A stretch of DNA of 64,000 bases from an uncultured Flavobacteriaceae bacterium (GCA_947494695.1 CANLWB010000011.1:62001-126000); one strand, 5' to 3'; shown: positions 56,040 to 64,000, counted from the first letter of the stretch. Notes: generated by a model from the letters alone, not told the origin. Translations and numbers: made by a program.

Positions 56040-56069
56040 TTTGCAATTCCTAGAAATATTTTAAATTTG
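56040..56069 (+). promoter_or_regulatory. Promoter of the tRNA pair
   Basis: TTTG at 56040-56043, 18 bases, then TAAATTTG at 56062-56069, which matches the TTTG-N18/19-TAnnTTTG promoter. It lies 56 bases before tRNA-Gly and 30 bases after mutS. Confidence 0.65.
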
Positions 56070-56124
56070 CATCCGCAATAGCGATATTGCCTCCTGCGTT
56101 TTGCAGGCAAGTTCATTAAAAACT

Positions 56125-56196
56125 GCGAAAGTAGCTCAGGGGTAGAGCATCACCTTGCCAAGGTGGGGGTCGCGGGTTCAAATCCCGTCTTTCGCT
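56125..56196 (+). tRNA. tRNA-Gly (GCC)
   Basis: Acceptor stem GCGAAAG pairs with CTTTCGC, discriminator T; D arm AGCTCAGGGGTAGAGCA; anticodon loop TTGCCAA (anticodon GCC) with stem TCACC/GGTGG; T arm CGGGTTCAAATCCCG with GTTCAAAT. CCA is not encoded. It is followed after 49 bases by tRNA-Leu. Confidence 0.95.
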
Positions 56197-56245
56197 CTGA
56201 TACTTTCTTAAAATATACCAATTTCGGTTCATATAACCGAAGTAA

Positions 56246-56329
56246 GCTGAAGTGGTGGAATTGGTAGACACGTTGGACTTAAAATCCAATGGCCCTTGGG
56301 CCGTGCGGGTTCAAGTCCCGCCTTCAGTA
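56246..56329 (+). tRNA. tRNA-Leu (TAA)
   Basis: Acceptor stem GCTGAAG with CTTCAGT (first pair G-T), discriminator A; D arm GGTGGAATTGGTAGACAC; anticodon loop CTTAAAA (anticodon TAA) with stem TTGGA/TCCAA; a class II variable arm (TGGCCCTTGGGCCGT); T loop GGTTCAAGTCC. No CCA is encoded. Confidence 0.94.
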
Positions 56330-56330
56330 C

Positions 56331-56367
56331 AAAGCCTTTACATGTTTTCTTGTAAAGGCTTTTTTTA
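56331..56367 (+). terminator. Terminator after the tRNA pair
   Basis: AAAGCCTTTACA and TGTAAAGGCTTT form a 12-base stem, followed by a T run, starting two bases after the tRNA-Leu gene. The loop is TGTTTTCT. Confidence 0.85.
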
Positions 56368-56491
56368 TTTCAATAGAATGAACTCATGCTTTGTGCTAAT
56401 CTTTTAAAAATGATGGTACGTGGCAGAATAGGGGGATATAATTTTAAATTGGTTTCAGGGTTTGGTGGGTATTAAAACATTAACCAAGTTA

Positions 56492-57181
56492 TCAATAAGA
56501 TTTACATATATATTTCTTAATCATATATTTTGTAATTGGGTTTAGCGATTTTCCTGTTTCTGGATGAAGTCCTAAGTCCGTGAAATATTCTAATTCTTTT
56601 TTATGGTTTTTTCCATACCAAATTTTAACATTACCACTTTCGTTAAAGAATTGCGTGTTACAATCTACCTCTACTTTTCTAAAATATTTAATACGATCTT
56701 CTTTGTATAATTTAAGTTGTTCCACATTGAATTTTTCTGTATCAAATTTCACTTCTATATAGTGGTTATCTTTCCAAACCATCCAGCGTTGTTGATTAAT
56801 CGAAACGATAATAAAAATAACGGCTAATACTATAATACTAATAGAGATTTTGATTTTTTGACTCTGAAAAAAGAACAATATATTGTTTTCCTTTTTATCT
56901 TTTTTTCGGTTGTTTTCAATAAAATCTTCGTAGCTATCATAACCTAAAAAATTACATAAACCAAGAATTACTCCTAATTGTGGAATATTAATGTCTTCAG
57001 TTTTGTTTAGAGCCGATTTATAATATTGACTTAACCTTTTTTCTCCTATAGCTGTTTTTTCATTTGAAATGAACTCCGATATAATTTTTGCCAAACTATG
57101 ATCGGACGGTTTTTTAATTCCTTTTTCCTGTTCCTGTTTTTTGGCTTTTTCAAACGCTTTTACAAGTAATAGATTGTGCAT
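56492..57181 (-). CDS. Unknown one-TM protein with a conserved cytosolic N-terminal domain
   Basis: A 229-residue protein. The N-terminal 90 residues are helical and contain KKPSDHSLAKIISEFI, RLSQYYKSALN and LGVILGLCNFLGYDSYEDF; this block recurs in flavobacterial unknown proteins. One transmembrane helix follows (about 112-130), then about 95 residues outside the cytosol, rich in Lys, Trp and Tyr. The N-terminal half may bind nucleic acid or a partner; I do not know. It is divergent from the secreted peptide and two-component genes. It could transduce an envelope signal, but this is inferred. Confidence 0.7.
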   Translation of the reverse strand: MHNLLLVKAFEKAKKQEQEKGIKKPSDHSLAKIISEFISNEKTAIGEKRLSQYYKSALNKTEDINIPQLGVILGLCNFLGYDSYEDFIENNRKKDKKENNILFFFQSQKIKISISIIVLAVIFIIVSINQQRWMVWKDNHYIEVKFDTEKFNVEQLKLYKEDRIKYFRKVEVDCNTQFFNESGNVKIWYGKNHKKELEYFTDLGLHPETGKSLNPITKYMIKKYICKSY

Positions 57182-57395
57182 TAGTGGGTTGGTTTTTAGT
57201 TGTTTAATGTAGTCGTTTTTTTGGAAAAAGTATTGAAATTATGTCTAAAAAACTTTCTAAAGAACTTCCAATTGTTTTCCACGCTTTTTTTGTTTGTTTT
57301 TATTCATTTGCTAAAGAATTGGTAACCGCCTTAGTCGTAATAAGGTTTACGAATATCAATTCTTTTCTAGGGTAAGGGTAAAGTTTAGAACGATC

Positions 57396-57511
57396 TGGGA
57401 AGTCGTTTTTCAGCTTTATCCTTTCCCAAAAGACTTCCCAAAAGAGAGACGTCTCTTCATTTTTTAGTGTGTTGCCGATAATACAATCTGGTGAAAACCA
57501 GACGGCAACAC
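57396..57511 (+). promoter_or_regulatory. Structured leader of the peptide gene: alternative hairpins, terminator-like stem and bulged stem-loop
   Basis: TGGGAAGTC (57396-57404) pairs with GACTTCCCA (57432-57440), but its first six bases also match TTCCCA at 57423-57428, because TTCCCAAAAGA is repeated in tandem (57423-57433, 57435-57445). Next AGAGACGTCTCT (57445-57456) is followed by six T, terminator-like. Then GTGTTGCCG (57469-57477) pairs with CGGCAACAC (57503-57511) and encloses TCTGGT-GAAA-ACCAGA (57487-57502), with a 9-base bulge. The peptide start is 28 bases on. The gap 57182-57539 otherwise holds no convincing gene. Confidence 0.55.
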
Positions 57512-57539
57512 TATTGTTAAATTTTAATAACCAAATAAA

Positions 57540-57698
57540 ATGAAGAAAATAATTTTAATAGTGTTTACGGTTTTCCTTAATGTGGTGGCTTTTTCATGTT
57601 CACCGCAAAGTTTGTCAAGTGAGGATACAATCCCACAAGCCTGTTGTGGTGAAGATGACCATATACCACCACCGCCACCTGACGGAAATGGAGGTTGA
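57540..57698 (+). CDS. Small secreted peptide or lipopeptide (52 residues)
   Basis: ATG at 57540 gives 52 residues ending at TGA (57698). Residues 1-19 form a signal sequence (MKKIILIVFTVFLNVVAFS) and Cys20 follows, as in a lipobox, though the -3 residue is Ala. The mature part SPQSLSSEDTIPQ is followed by the double Cys and acidic-proline tail ACCGEDDHIPPPPPDGNGG. Such tiny proteins with Pro/Gly-rich ends occur before TPR kinase genes in flavobacteria. It lies 31 bases before the histidine kinase gene. A signal-peptide role is inferred. No family name is known to me. Confidence 0.7.
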   Translation: MKKIILIVFTVFLNVVAFSCSPQSLSSEDTIPQACCGEDDHIPPPPPDGNGG

Positions 57699-57729
57699 TT
57701 TATTAAAGACTAATTAATACTTTAGGGGA

Positions 57730-59415
57730 ATGAAAAGACTTACAGTTTCATTCCTCTTTTTTTATTGTCAGCTTGTTAGCATTCTTTTTTTTGCGGTTAG
57801 TCCGGTTAATGGACAAAAGGTAACTGATAGTACAACTTATTATTATAAAATGGTTTTAAGTTCTAAATCCAAAGATTCTTTACTATCAGGATATGTTTTT
57901 TTTAGAAATCGAAAAGAGCAAAACTTAAAGGATAAGGATGAAGGTAAAGCCATTTTCAGTTTAAGAATGATAGTGATAGCGCAAATTGATTTGGGCTTGA
58001 ATCGCGAAGCTGAGTCATCTATTATAGAAGCGCTAAAACTAATAGACAATCAGGAAGCATTAGGCAAGCCTTTAATAAAAGATAAATTGGCGTTATTTAA
58101 TGACTTAGGGATGGTATATAGGACGACGAGAAGATATGATAAGGCTATTGCTATATATAATAAGGCATTGGATATAGCCAAAGAGAAAGGTGCTATTATA
58201 CCATTACATAATAATAAGGGGAGTGTTTATAAGGATCTTGGAAACCATCAGCGAGCAGAAAAAGAATATCTTATAGTATATAGGGAAAGATTAAAAACAG
58301 GAAATAGACAAATGCTTGCAAAGGCATTAGATAATTTGGGATCGGTACAATGGAAGCTAGGAAATGAGAAGGGGGTAGAGAGGATGTTTGAGGCGCTTAA
58401 AATTAGGGTTGAAGACAAAGATGTGGGGTATTATTATACAAGCTATAAGCATTTAACCGAATATTATAAAGATATAGGAAACCTTGAAGAAGCTAAAAAA
58501 TATGCAAACCTGGCCTATGAAGCTGCTAGTTTATATAGGCAGCCCTTCTTGAAAGATGCTTTGCCTCGTTTGCTAGAGCTTAGTGAGGATAAATTAGTTT
58601 TAGAATATGTTAAAATGAACGATAGTCTGACAAAAGAACGGCTTTTAATTGATGAAAAATATTCGAGTGCAAAATATAACCTCGAAAAAGAGCAATTCCG
58701 AACTTTTGAGGCTCAGCTTCAAAAAGAGCGACAAAAGAAGTTAAAATTAATTTATTTATTCTCAGGTTTATTCGTTTTGTTAATGGCCGTTCTACGAATA
58801 GTAATTTTAAGGAACAGGCACAAAAAAGAAAAGGTTAAACAAGTTTATAATACAGAAAGAAGAATTTCTAAAAAAGTTCACGATGAAGTAGCGAATGATA
58901 TGTCCGGTCTTATGAGTTTTGTGGAAAATAACCAGGAATTGCCGGAACACCAGAAAACGATACTATTAAATGCATTAGATGATCTTTATATACGTACCCG
59001 AGATATCTCAACACAAGCAGCGAATATTGATGTTATCAACTTTTCAGAAAGTCTTCGATACCTTTTGATGCAACATAATCGTAACGGCACAAAGATGATA
59101 ACGAATGATATTAACACAATTAGCTGGACTAAAGTGTCTGACTATAAGAAAATGGCTGTTTTTAGATGCATTCAGGAGTTGCTTGTCAATATGAAAAAAC
59201 ACAGTGAAGCTAAGGTTGTAAGTATTGTATTTAAGGAGCATGGCCGAAAAAAAGAAATTTTATATTCAGACGATGGAAAAGGTTTTGCAATAGAAAGAGT
59301 ACAGCTTAATGGGTTGTTAAATGTGGAATCCCGTATTAAAGGGATTAAAGGAAGTATTAATTTTAGAACGTCTGAAGGACACGGTTTTAAAGCTATATTA
59401 AAGTTTAAAGGTTAA
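57730..59415 (+). CDS. TPR-containing sensor histidine kinase
   Basis: A 561-residue kinase. A signal peptide (1-29, ending VNGQ) is followed by TPR repeats in a predicted extracytoplasmic sensor (about 60-280), a coiled coil (about 300-335), one transmembrane helix (about 338-360), a HisKA_3-like dimerisation region with His384 in RRISKKVHDEVANDM, and the ATPase (QELLVNMKKH at 482-490 and YSDDGKGF at 512-519). TPR domains bind peptides, and the peptide gene lies 31 bases upstream. The regulator gene follows after ten bases. The ligand is inferred only. Confidence 0.92.
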   Translation: MKRLTVSFLFFYCQLVSILFFAVSPVNGQKVTDSTTYYYKMVLSSKSKDSLLSGYVFFRNRKEQNLKDKDEGKAIFSLRMIVIAQIDLGLNREAESSIIEALKLIDNQEALGKPLIKDKLALFNDLGMVYRTTRRYDKAIAIYNKALDIAKEKGAIIPLHNNKGSVYKDLGNHQRAEKEYLIVYRERLKTGNRQMLAKALDNLGSVQWKLGNEKGVERMFEALKIRVEDKDVGYYYTSYKHLTEYYKDIGNLEEAKKYANLAYEAASLYRQPFLKDALPRLLELSEDKLVLEYVKMNDSLTKERLLIDEKYSSAKYNLEKEQFRTFEAQLQKERQKKLKLIYLFSGLFVLLMAVLRIVILRNRHKKEKVKQVYNTERRISKKVHDEVANDMSGLMSFVENNQELPEHQKTILLNALDDLYIRTRDISTQAANIDVINFSESLRYLLMQHNRNGTKMITNDINTISWTKVSDYKKMAVFRCIQELLVNMKKHSEAKVVSIVFKEHGRKKEILYSDDGKGFAIERVQLNGLLNVESRIKGIKGSINFRTSEGHGFKAILKFKG

Positions 59416-59425
59416 TTATTCTACT

Positions 59426-60094
59426 ATGTTTAAAAAGGTTTTAATTGCAGAAGATCAGAATTCAATTCATAAAGGTCTGGAAAACACACTTAAAAATATA
59501 GAAATTAAAGAAGTAGTTACTGTTCAGTATTGTGATGATGCACTCTTAAAAATAAAAGCATCTTTAAAAGCCGAAAGTCCTTTCGATCTTTTGATCACGG
59601 ATTTATCTTTTAAAGAAGATCATCGTGATAGAACATTAAGATCTGGAGAAGAATTAATAACTACGGTTAGAATGATTCAGCCGGAGTTAAAAGTCATTGT
59701 ATTTTCGGTAGAACACCGTATAGGTAAGATTAAAAACTTATTAGAGATTTTTAAGGTAGATGCTTATGTAGAAAAAGGGAGGGAGGAATCTAAAGAAATT
59801 GTAAAAGCGATTCACAATGTGTTGGAAGGAAGGTCATATCATTCACATAGTCTAACCCAATTGCTTCGAAATGCAGATGATATATCTCAAACGGACAAAT
59901 ATGACGAGTTGTTACTGCAATTATTGGCTAAAGGTTTAAAAAGAGATCAAATCGCTTTATATTTTAAAGAAAAAGATTTTCCAGCGGGAAGTTTAAGTAG
60001 TATTGAGAAACGTCTCAATAAACTCAAGGTTCTGTTTGATGCCAATACATCTGAACAATTGGTCGCTATTGCAATAGATAGAGGGTTAATTTAA
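59426..60094 (+). CDS. Response regulator with receiver domain and HTH-like C-terminus
   Basis: A 222-residue protein. The receiver domain (1-135) has ED at residues 9-10, phosphoacceptor Asp59 in LLITDLS, Ser in VFSVEH and Lys in VEKGR. The C-terminal 75 residues (from about 148) are helical and end with EQLVAIAIDRGLI; the pattern LAKGLKRDQIALYF is like a LuxR/NarL-type helix-turn-helix. It pairs with the kinase ten bases upstream. The DNA-binding helix is plausible but divergent. Targets are unknown; the SusC gene downstream is a candidate. Confidence 0.88.
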   Translation: MFKKVLIAEDQNSIHKGLENTLKNIEIKEVVTVQYCDDALLKIKASLKAESPFDLLITDLSFKEDHRDRTLRSGEELITTVRMIQPELKVIVFSVEHRIGKIKNLLEIFKVDAYVEKGREESKEIVKAIHNVLEGRSYHSHSLTQLLRNADDISQTDKYDELLLQLLAKGLKRDQIALYFKEKDFPAGSLSSIEKRLNKLKVLFDANTSEQLVAIAIDRGLI

Positions 60095-60155
60095 TATGAG
60101 TTTGGGATAAGAGAATTTTCGTCGGTCTGAATGGATCCAATTTTTATCACGATTA

Positions 60156-60205
60156 TATTGAAAACTTGCCTAAATACTTGTAGGTAGCCCGAAAAGTTTT
60201 CAATA
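60156..60205. terminator. Inverted repeat after the response regulator
   Basis: Perfect 12-base arms TATTGAAAACTT (60156-60167) and AAGTTTTCAATA (60194-60205) around a 26-base loop containing CCTA and TAGG, 61 bases after the response regulator stop. No clear T run follows, so it could be a terminator or an operator. The remainder of the gap 60206-60705 holds no convincing gene. Confidence 0.45.
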
Positions 60206-60587
60206 AAACGCAGATTTCCAGTTATATTTTGTCTAGCTATTAACAACAGCCTAAGCAGGATAGAAGTATGCTTTAAAAAATACTTTTGTTTGTGACATTT
60301 TTGGGTTGTCTTAAGAATAGGAGTTGCAAAAATTTTAGATTTGGTGTATTATTTTGAATACGATTAAAGTCTTCTCAAAAATAGTGTTTTAATAATCTCT
60401 GAAATGAAAACATGTACACTGCTCCCTTAAATATAGTCGAAATCAAGACCATAATGATATGTTTTTTGTTAAGTTTAATTAATTGATTATGAGTGTTTAT
60501 GGGGTTAAATGAGGACGAAATGCTTGAAAGGGCTTTACTGTTATGCCTTTACTGTATTTTTTCTTAATAAGTTTTAAGAGTATGTTA

Positions 60588-60595
60588 TATTTTTG
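60588..60595 (+). promoter_or_regulatory. Candidate -7 element of the SusC-type gene
   Basis: TATTTTTG matches TAnnTTTG and lies 110 bases before the ATG at 60706. No TTTG is seen at the -33 distance, so an activator or other sigma factor might be needed. Confidence 0.35.
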
Positions 60596-60705
60596 TAATA
60601 TAATTCCTATATTTAAAAAATTTCCAGAACGATACCTACATTACTTGCAGCAGGTGTGTCATGATTAAAGAAGGTTATGACTTTATCCGAAAAACAAACT
60701 AACCA

Positions 60706-63700
60706 ATGAATCTTAAAATTAAGAAAATTGAATTATTAAAATGTTTTTTTTATTTAAGAAAAAACATAAAACATCCTTTAATTCAAACTTTTATTTTTTT
60801 TTACTGTATTCCCTTTTTTGGCTTGAGCTCAAAAGATTATATACCTCAAAATAAAGAGATTATAATGAAGTTTAATGTTGAGGTATCTATAGATAAGGTA
60901 TTCAGTACAATTAAAGATCATATAAATTATGCTTTCATGTCTCATGGTAATGTTTGTAAGTATTTTCCTGATGCATATCTGAATAAAAGGGAGAGGTCAA
61001 AGGAATTATTCATTAATAATGTGATATCCAGGAATGCAAATATTACTTTGTTACATGTTAAAGAAATGCCTTCGAAAGAAAACGAAAGTGATTTCAAAGT
61101 ACAACGGCACAATATTTTTGGAGTGGTTACTGACCAATCTGGAATGCCGATTTCTGGTGTTCATGTTGTAATAAAAGGCACTAATAGGGGGGGGATTACA
61201 GACTTAGATGGTAAGTTCACAATAAAAATACGGGAACCTACTAATAATATACTTGTCTTTAGATCGCTAGGTTTTAAGACGAAAGAGGTTGCTGTTGGTA
61301 ATCAAACGACCTTTAGTGTTAGTCTTAAGGAAGACATCGGTAAATTAGAAGTTGTTACCATTAACGCAGGCTATTATAGCACAACCGAACGAGAAAGAAC
61401 GGGGAATATTAGTAAAATTGAAGCCAAAATTATTGAAAAACAACCGGTAAATAATCCTTTAGCAGCAATGCAAGGGCATTTACCTGGTGTAAATATTACT
61501 CAGAGTACAGGTCTTCCAGGAGGAAATTATCGCATTCAAATTCGAGGACAAAATTTCATAGATAAAGAAAACCAGTTGTTGGGTATTTCCAACAACCCTT
61601 TGTATGTCGTGAACGGGGTGCCTTATGTCTCTCAATCATTGGAATCAACCGATGTTCTCGGTGGAATTATAAATGGAGGTGTAAGTCCGTTAAATAGTAT
61701 AAACCCAATAGATATTGAGCGTATAGAAGTGCTTAAGGATGCAGATGCTACAGCTATTTATGGTTCTCGAGGTGCGAATGGGGTCGTGCTTATTACTACC
61801 AAAAGAGGCAAAGAAGGTACGACGCAAATCAAGGCCAATGTAAGTACGACCATAAGTAGAGTTACTGGCTTTGTAGATTTATTGAATACAGAACAATATT
61901 TGGAAGGGCTGCAAGAGGCTATAGAAAATGATGGATATACTATAGAAACATTACCAGCTATCTATAAAAATGGTACACCTGAATTATACTTATGGGATTC
62001 AAATAGATATACAGATTGGCAAAAAGAACTTATTGGAGGTGCAGCTTATAGACAAAATGGATATCTTTCTTATTCGAAAGGGGGTAGATATACTCAATTT
62101 TTATTAAGTGGTGGATTGTCTCGTGAAACCACAGTATTTCCTGGGGATTCAAAATATAATAGGGCTTCTGTGATGGTTAATATTAATCATCAATCTGTTA
62201 ATGAGCGTTTTAAATTAAATGTTTCGACGAATTATGTTACAGATTCCAATAATTTGCCAACCAGAGACTTCATAGGATATGCAACGTCGTTAGCTCCGAA
62301 TGCTCCAGCACTCTATGATAGCGAAGGTCGTTTGAATTGGGAAAATAATACCTGGTTTAACCCTTTAGGGTATTTAGAAACAAAATACAACGCTAAAGCA
62401 GATAATCTTATAATTAATACCGTGCTGTCCTATTGGCTAATGCCTTCTTTAGAGTTTAAAGCCAATTTTGGTTACAATAATTATCAGTTAAATTCGTACG
62501 CAGCAAATCCTCATACCAGAAATCCTCCAACCAAAAATAATACAAGTAGTGCGTCGTTGACCAGAACAAATAAAGGAGATCGTCAATCTTGGATTTTAGA
62601 ACCTCAAGTTCACTGGAAATATGATTGGGGAGATATGCGTTTAAAATGTCTTTTAGGGGCTAGTTTTCAACAAAACAAAGAGCAACAATTAGGTCTATTT
62701 GGAATGGGGTTCTCGAGTAATGATCTGCTATTGGATTTGTCTCAGGCATCAATCCAAAGAACCGATGTTGATAGGGAATCCGAATATAAATATCAGGCTT
62801 TTTTTGGTCGGATTAATTTGAATTGGAAACGCAAGTATATTTTAAACTTAACCGGTCGCAGAGATGGTTCTTCTCGTTTTGGTCCTGGAAAACAATTTGG
62901 CTATTTTGGAGCTATAGGTAGCGCGTGGTTATTTTCAGAGGAAAACATCTTAAAAGAAAGTGCTTTTTTGAATTTTGGTAAATTACGCGCAAGTTATGGT
63001 ATTACGGGGAACGATGCCTCAACAGATTATGCGTTCTTGGATGCATTTGAAGAGGATAACAGTTATAATTATAATGGTTCAGTCCTAAGGTCTATACGCT
63101 TATTTAATCCGTATTTTACATGGGAGGAAACTAAAAAACTAGAAGTTGCATTAGAGCTAGGTTTTTTAAACAATCGTATTTTTCTTAATGGAGTATGGTA
63201 CCGTAACCGTTCGTCTAACCAGTTATTAGATCAGCCTTTGCCTTCTACTACAGGGTTTACTGGTGTGCATGTTAATTTGGATGCCATTGTACAAAATATA
63301 GGTTTTGAGTTTGATTTGCGTGCGGTAAATATACAAACCAACCATTTTATGTGGAGTACAACTTTTAATCTTTCAACTAATAAAAATAAACTGGTCGCAT
63401 TTCCTAGTTTAGAGACGTCTTCCTTTAAGAATCAACTTATGATTGGGCAACCTTTAATGCTTACAAGGCGCTATCATTTTCTTGGGGTAAACCCAGAGAC
63501 TGGAATAGCGCAATTTGAAGATTACAATAATGATGGAGTCATTGATTTTAATGATCGTCAAAGGATTGTCGATCTTACCCCTAAATATTTTGGAGGATTA
63601 GGGAATACGATAAGTTATAAGGGGTTTCAGTTGGATGTCTTTTTCCAGTTCCAAAAACAAATGGGAGAAAAGTATATAGGTCATAAAGGTTTAACGCCGG

Positions 63701-64000
63701 GGTTCTCAAGAGCCAATATAACTTCCGTATTAGATCGTTGGCAACAGATAGGTGACCAAAAGCCAATTCAGCGTTATTCTAGAACTAATGATGAGGTGTT
63801 AAAAGCATGGGGGGATTTTGCATCGAGTAATGCGGTTATAGGGGATATCTCTTTTATTCGATTGCGAAATATATCGCTGAATTATACAGTTCCTAAAACA
63901 TATACTAAAGGGATGGATTTAAATATTTTTTTACAAGGACAAAATATTTTTGTAATCACACCATATGATGGGGCCGATCCAGAAATAAGAACTCCTAGTA
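60706..64000 (+). CDS. SusC/RagA-type TonB-dependent receptor with STN domain (3' end outside window)
   Basis: About 1,098 codons are visible from ATG at 60706, still open at the window end. The N-terminus has a hydrophobic segment (about 25-40), then an STN-type secretin/TonB short domain (about 53-115: MKFNVEVSIDKVFSTIKDHI), a CarboxypepD_reg-like domain (about 137-210: GVVTDQSGMPISGVHVVIKG), a TonB-box-like stretch VVTINAGYYST and the plug (GVNITQSTGLPGG, IDIERIEVLKDADATAIYGS). The barrel follows. STN domains usually signal to an anti-sigma factor, but no FecR-like gene lies upstream. The substrate is unknown; a susD partner should follow. Confidence 0.95.
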   Translation, partial: MNLKIKKIELLKCFFYLRKNIKHPLIQTFIFFYCIPFFGLSSKDYIPQNKEIIMKFNVEVSIDKVFSTIKDHINYAFMSHGNVCKYFPDAYLNKRERSKELFINNVISRNANITLLHVKEMPSKENESDFKVQRHNIFGVVTDQSGMPISGVHVVIKGTNRGGITDLDGKFTIKIREPTNNILVFRSLGFKTKEVAVGNQTTFSVSLKEDIGKLEVVTINAGYYSTTERERTGNISKIEAKIIEKQPVNNPLAAMQGHLPGVNITQSTGLPGGNYRIQIRGQNFIDKENQLLGISNNPLYVVNGVPYVSQSLESTDVLGGIINGGVSPLNSINPIDIERIEVLKDADATAIYGSRGANGVVLITTKRGKEGTTQIKANVSTTISRVTGFVDLLNTEQYLEGLQEAIENDGYTIETLPAIYKNGTPELYLWDSNRYTDWQKELIGGAAYRQNGYLSYSKGGRYTQFLLSGGLSRETTVFPGDSKYNRASVMVNINHQSVNERFKLNVSTNYVTDSNNLPTRDFIGYATSLAPNAPALYDSEGRLNWENNTWFNPLGYLETKYNAKADNLIINTVLSYWLMPSLEFKANFGYNNYQLNSYAANPHTRNPPTKNNTSSASLTRTNKGDRQSWILEPQVHWKYDWGDMRLKCLLGASFQQNKEQQLGLFGMGFSSNDLLLDLSQASIQRTDVDRESEYKYQAFFGRINLNWKRKYILNLTGRRDGSSRFGPGKQFGYFGAIGSAWLFSEENILKESAFLNFGKLRASYGITGNDASTDYAFLDAFEEDNSYNYNGSVLRSIRLFNPYFTWEETKKLEVALELGFLNNRIFLNGVWYRNRSSNQLLDQPLPSTTGFTGVHVNLDAIVQNIGFEFDLRAVNIQTNHFMWSTTFNLSTNKNKLVAFPSLETSSFKNQLMIGQPLMLTRRYHFLGVNPETGIAQFEDYNNDGVIDFNDRQRIVDLTPKYFGGLGNTISYKGFQLDVFFQFQKQMGEKYIGHKGLTPGFSRANITSVLDRWQQIGDQKPIQRYSRTNDEVLKAWGDFASSNAVIGDISFIRLRNISLNYTVPKTYTKGMDLNIFLQGQNIFVITPYDGADPEIRTPS

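Noticed and set aside
56125-56367. tRNA-Gly/tRNA-Leu as an integration site of a mobile island
   Set aside because: No integrase gene and no repeat of a tRNA 3' end was seen within the remaining 8 kb of the window.
57241-57375. 44-codon ORF as a real gene
   Set aside because: Codon content is unremarkable, no promoter is seen and the composition resembles chance AT-rich frames; kept only as a low-interest leader-peptide idea.
57469-57511. Possible integron attC-like site from the bulged long palindrome
   Set aside because: The arms GTGTTGCCG and CGGCAACAC lack the required RYYYAAC and GTTRRRY boxes, and there is no integrase or cassette row nearby.
60499-60567. 22-codon ORF (MGLNEDEMLERALL...) upstream of the SusC gene
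   Set aside because: Too short and without supporting signals; likely chance.

Overview
The window is chromosomal DNA of a marine-type member of the Bacteroidota, class Flavobacteriia. The evidence is low G+C coding sequence, few Shine-Dalgarno sites, promoters of the TTTG / TAnnTTTG type, genes of the type IX secretion system (PorP/SprF, a PorG-like DUF6089 protein), a SusC-type TonB receptor and a family GH117 glycosidase typical of algal-galactan degraders. I see no prophage, insertion sequence, CRISPR array, rRNA operon or integron; the window is mostly core genome with small accessory patches.

Layout. 1-2.1 kb: tail of a cytochrome-oxidase assembly cluster (an SCO-like C-terminus, SCO1/SenC, DUF420, a small CxxC membrane protein). 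2.2-8 kb: a complete MacAB-TolC-like tripartite efflux operon with two separate permeases. 8.2-16.5 kb: tsaB, MscS channel, DUF1304, YyaL-type thioredoxin-domain protein, dodecin, a NifU-like protein with a duplicated N-terminal domain, a PorP/SprF protein and a vWA lipoprotein. 16.7-19.7 kb: a TPR/LytS-type kinase with a LytTR regulator. 19.9-29.1 kb: gamma-carbonic anhydrase, then the minus-strand envelope cluster CBS protein - nadK - PorG-like - uppS - bamA - two ompH/skp - murI. 29.2-35.2 kb: pdxJ, hydrolase, small holin-like membrane protein, tig-clpP-clpX. 35.4-46 kb: two tandem OmpA/PD40 paralogues, GH3-type synthetase, DUF2797, LysE exporter, AsmA protein, queuosine-precursor transporter. 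46.2-56 kb: folK-deoxynucleoside kinase fusion, small genes and gene remnants, a GH117-GH2 glycosidase operon, TrmH-type methyltransferase and mutS. 56-64 kb: tRNA-Gly and tRNA-Leu, a one-TM unknown protein, a 52-residue secreted peptide with a highly structured leader followed by a TPR histidine kinase and response regulator, then the start of an STN-domain SusC receptor running off the window.

How the genes work together. The 20-29 kb cluster links outer-membrane assembly (BamA, Skp-like chaperones, PorG-like) with peptidoglycan precursor supply (UppS, MurI). tig-clpP-clpX is a protein-folding and degradation block. GH117 plus GH2 look like the terminal steps of red-algal galactan breakdown and sit behind a tandem direct-repeat operator candidate with 21-bp spacing. 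The most unusual part is 57.2-60.2 kb: a tiny exported peptide gene, preceded by alternative hairpins and a long bulged stem-loop, placed directly upstream of a sensor kinase with a predicted extracytoplasmic TPR domain and its response regulator. This could be a peptide-sensing circuit; the function is inferred, not shown.
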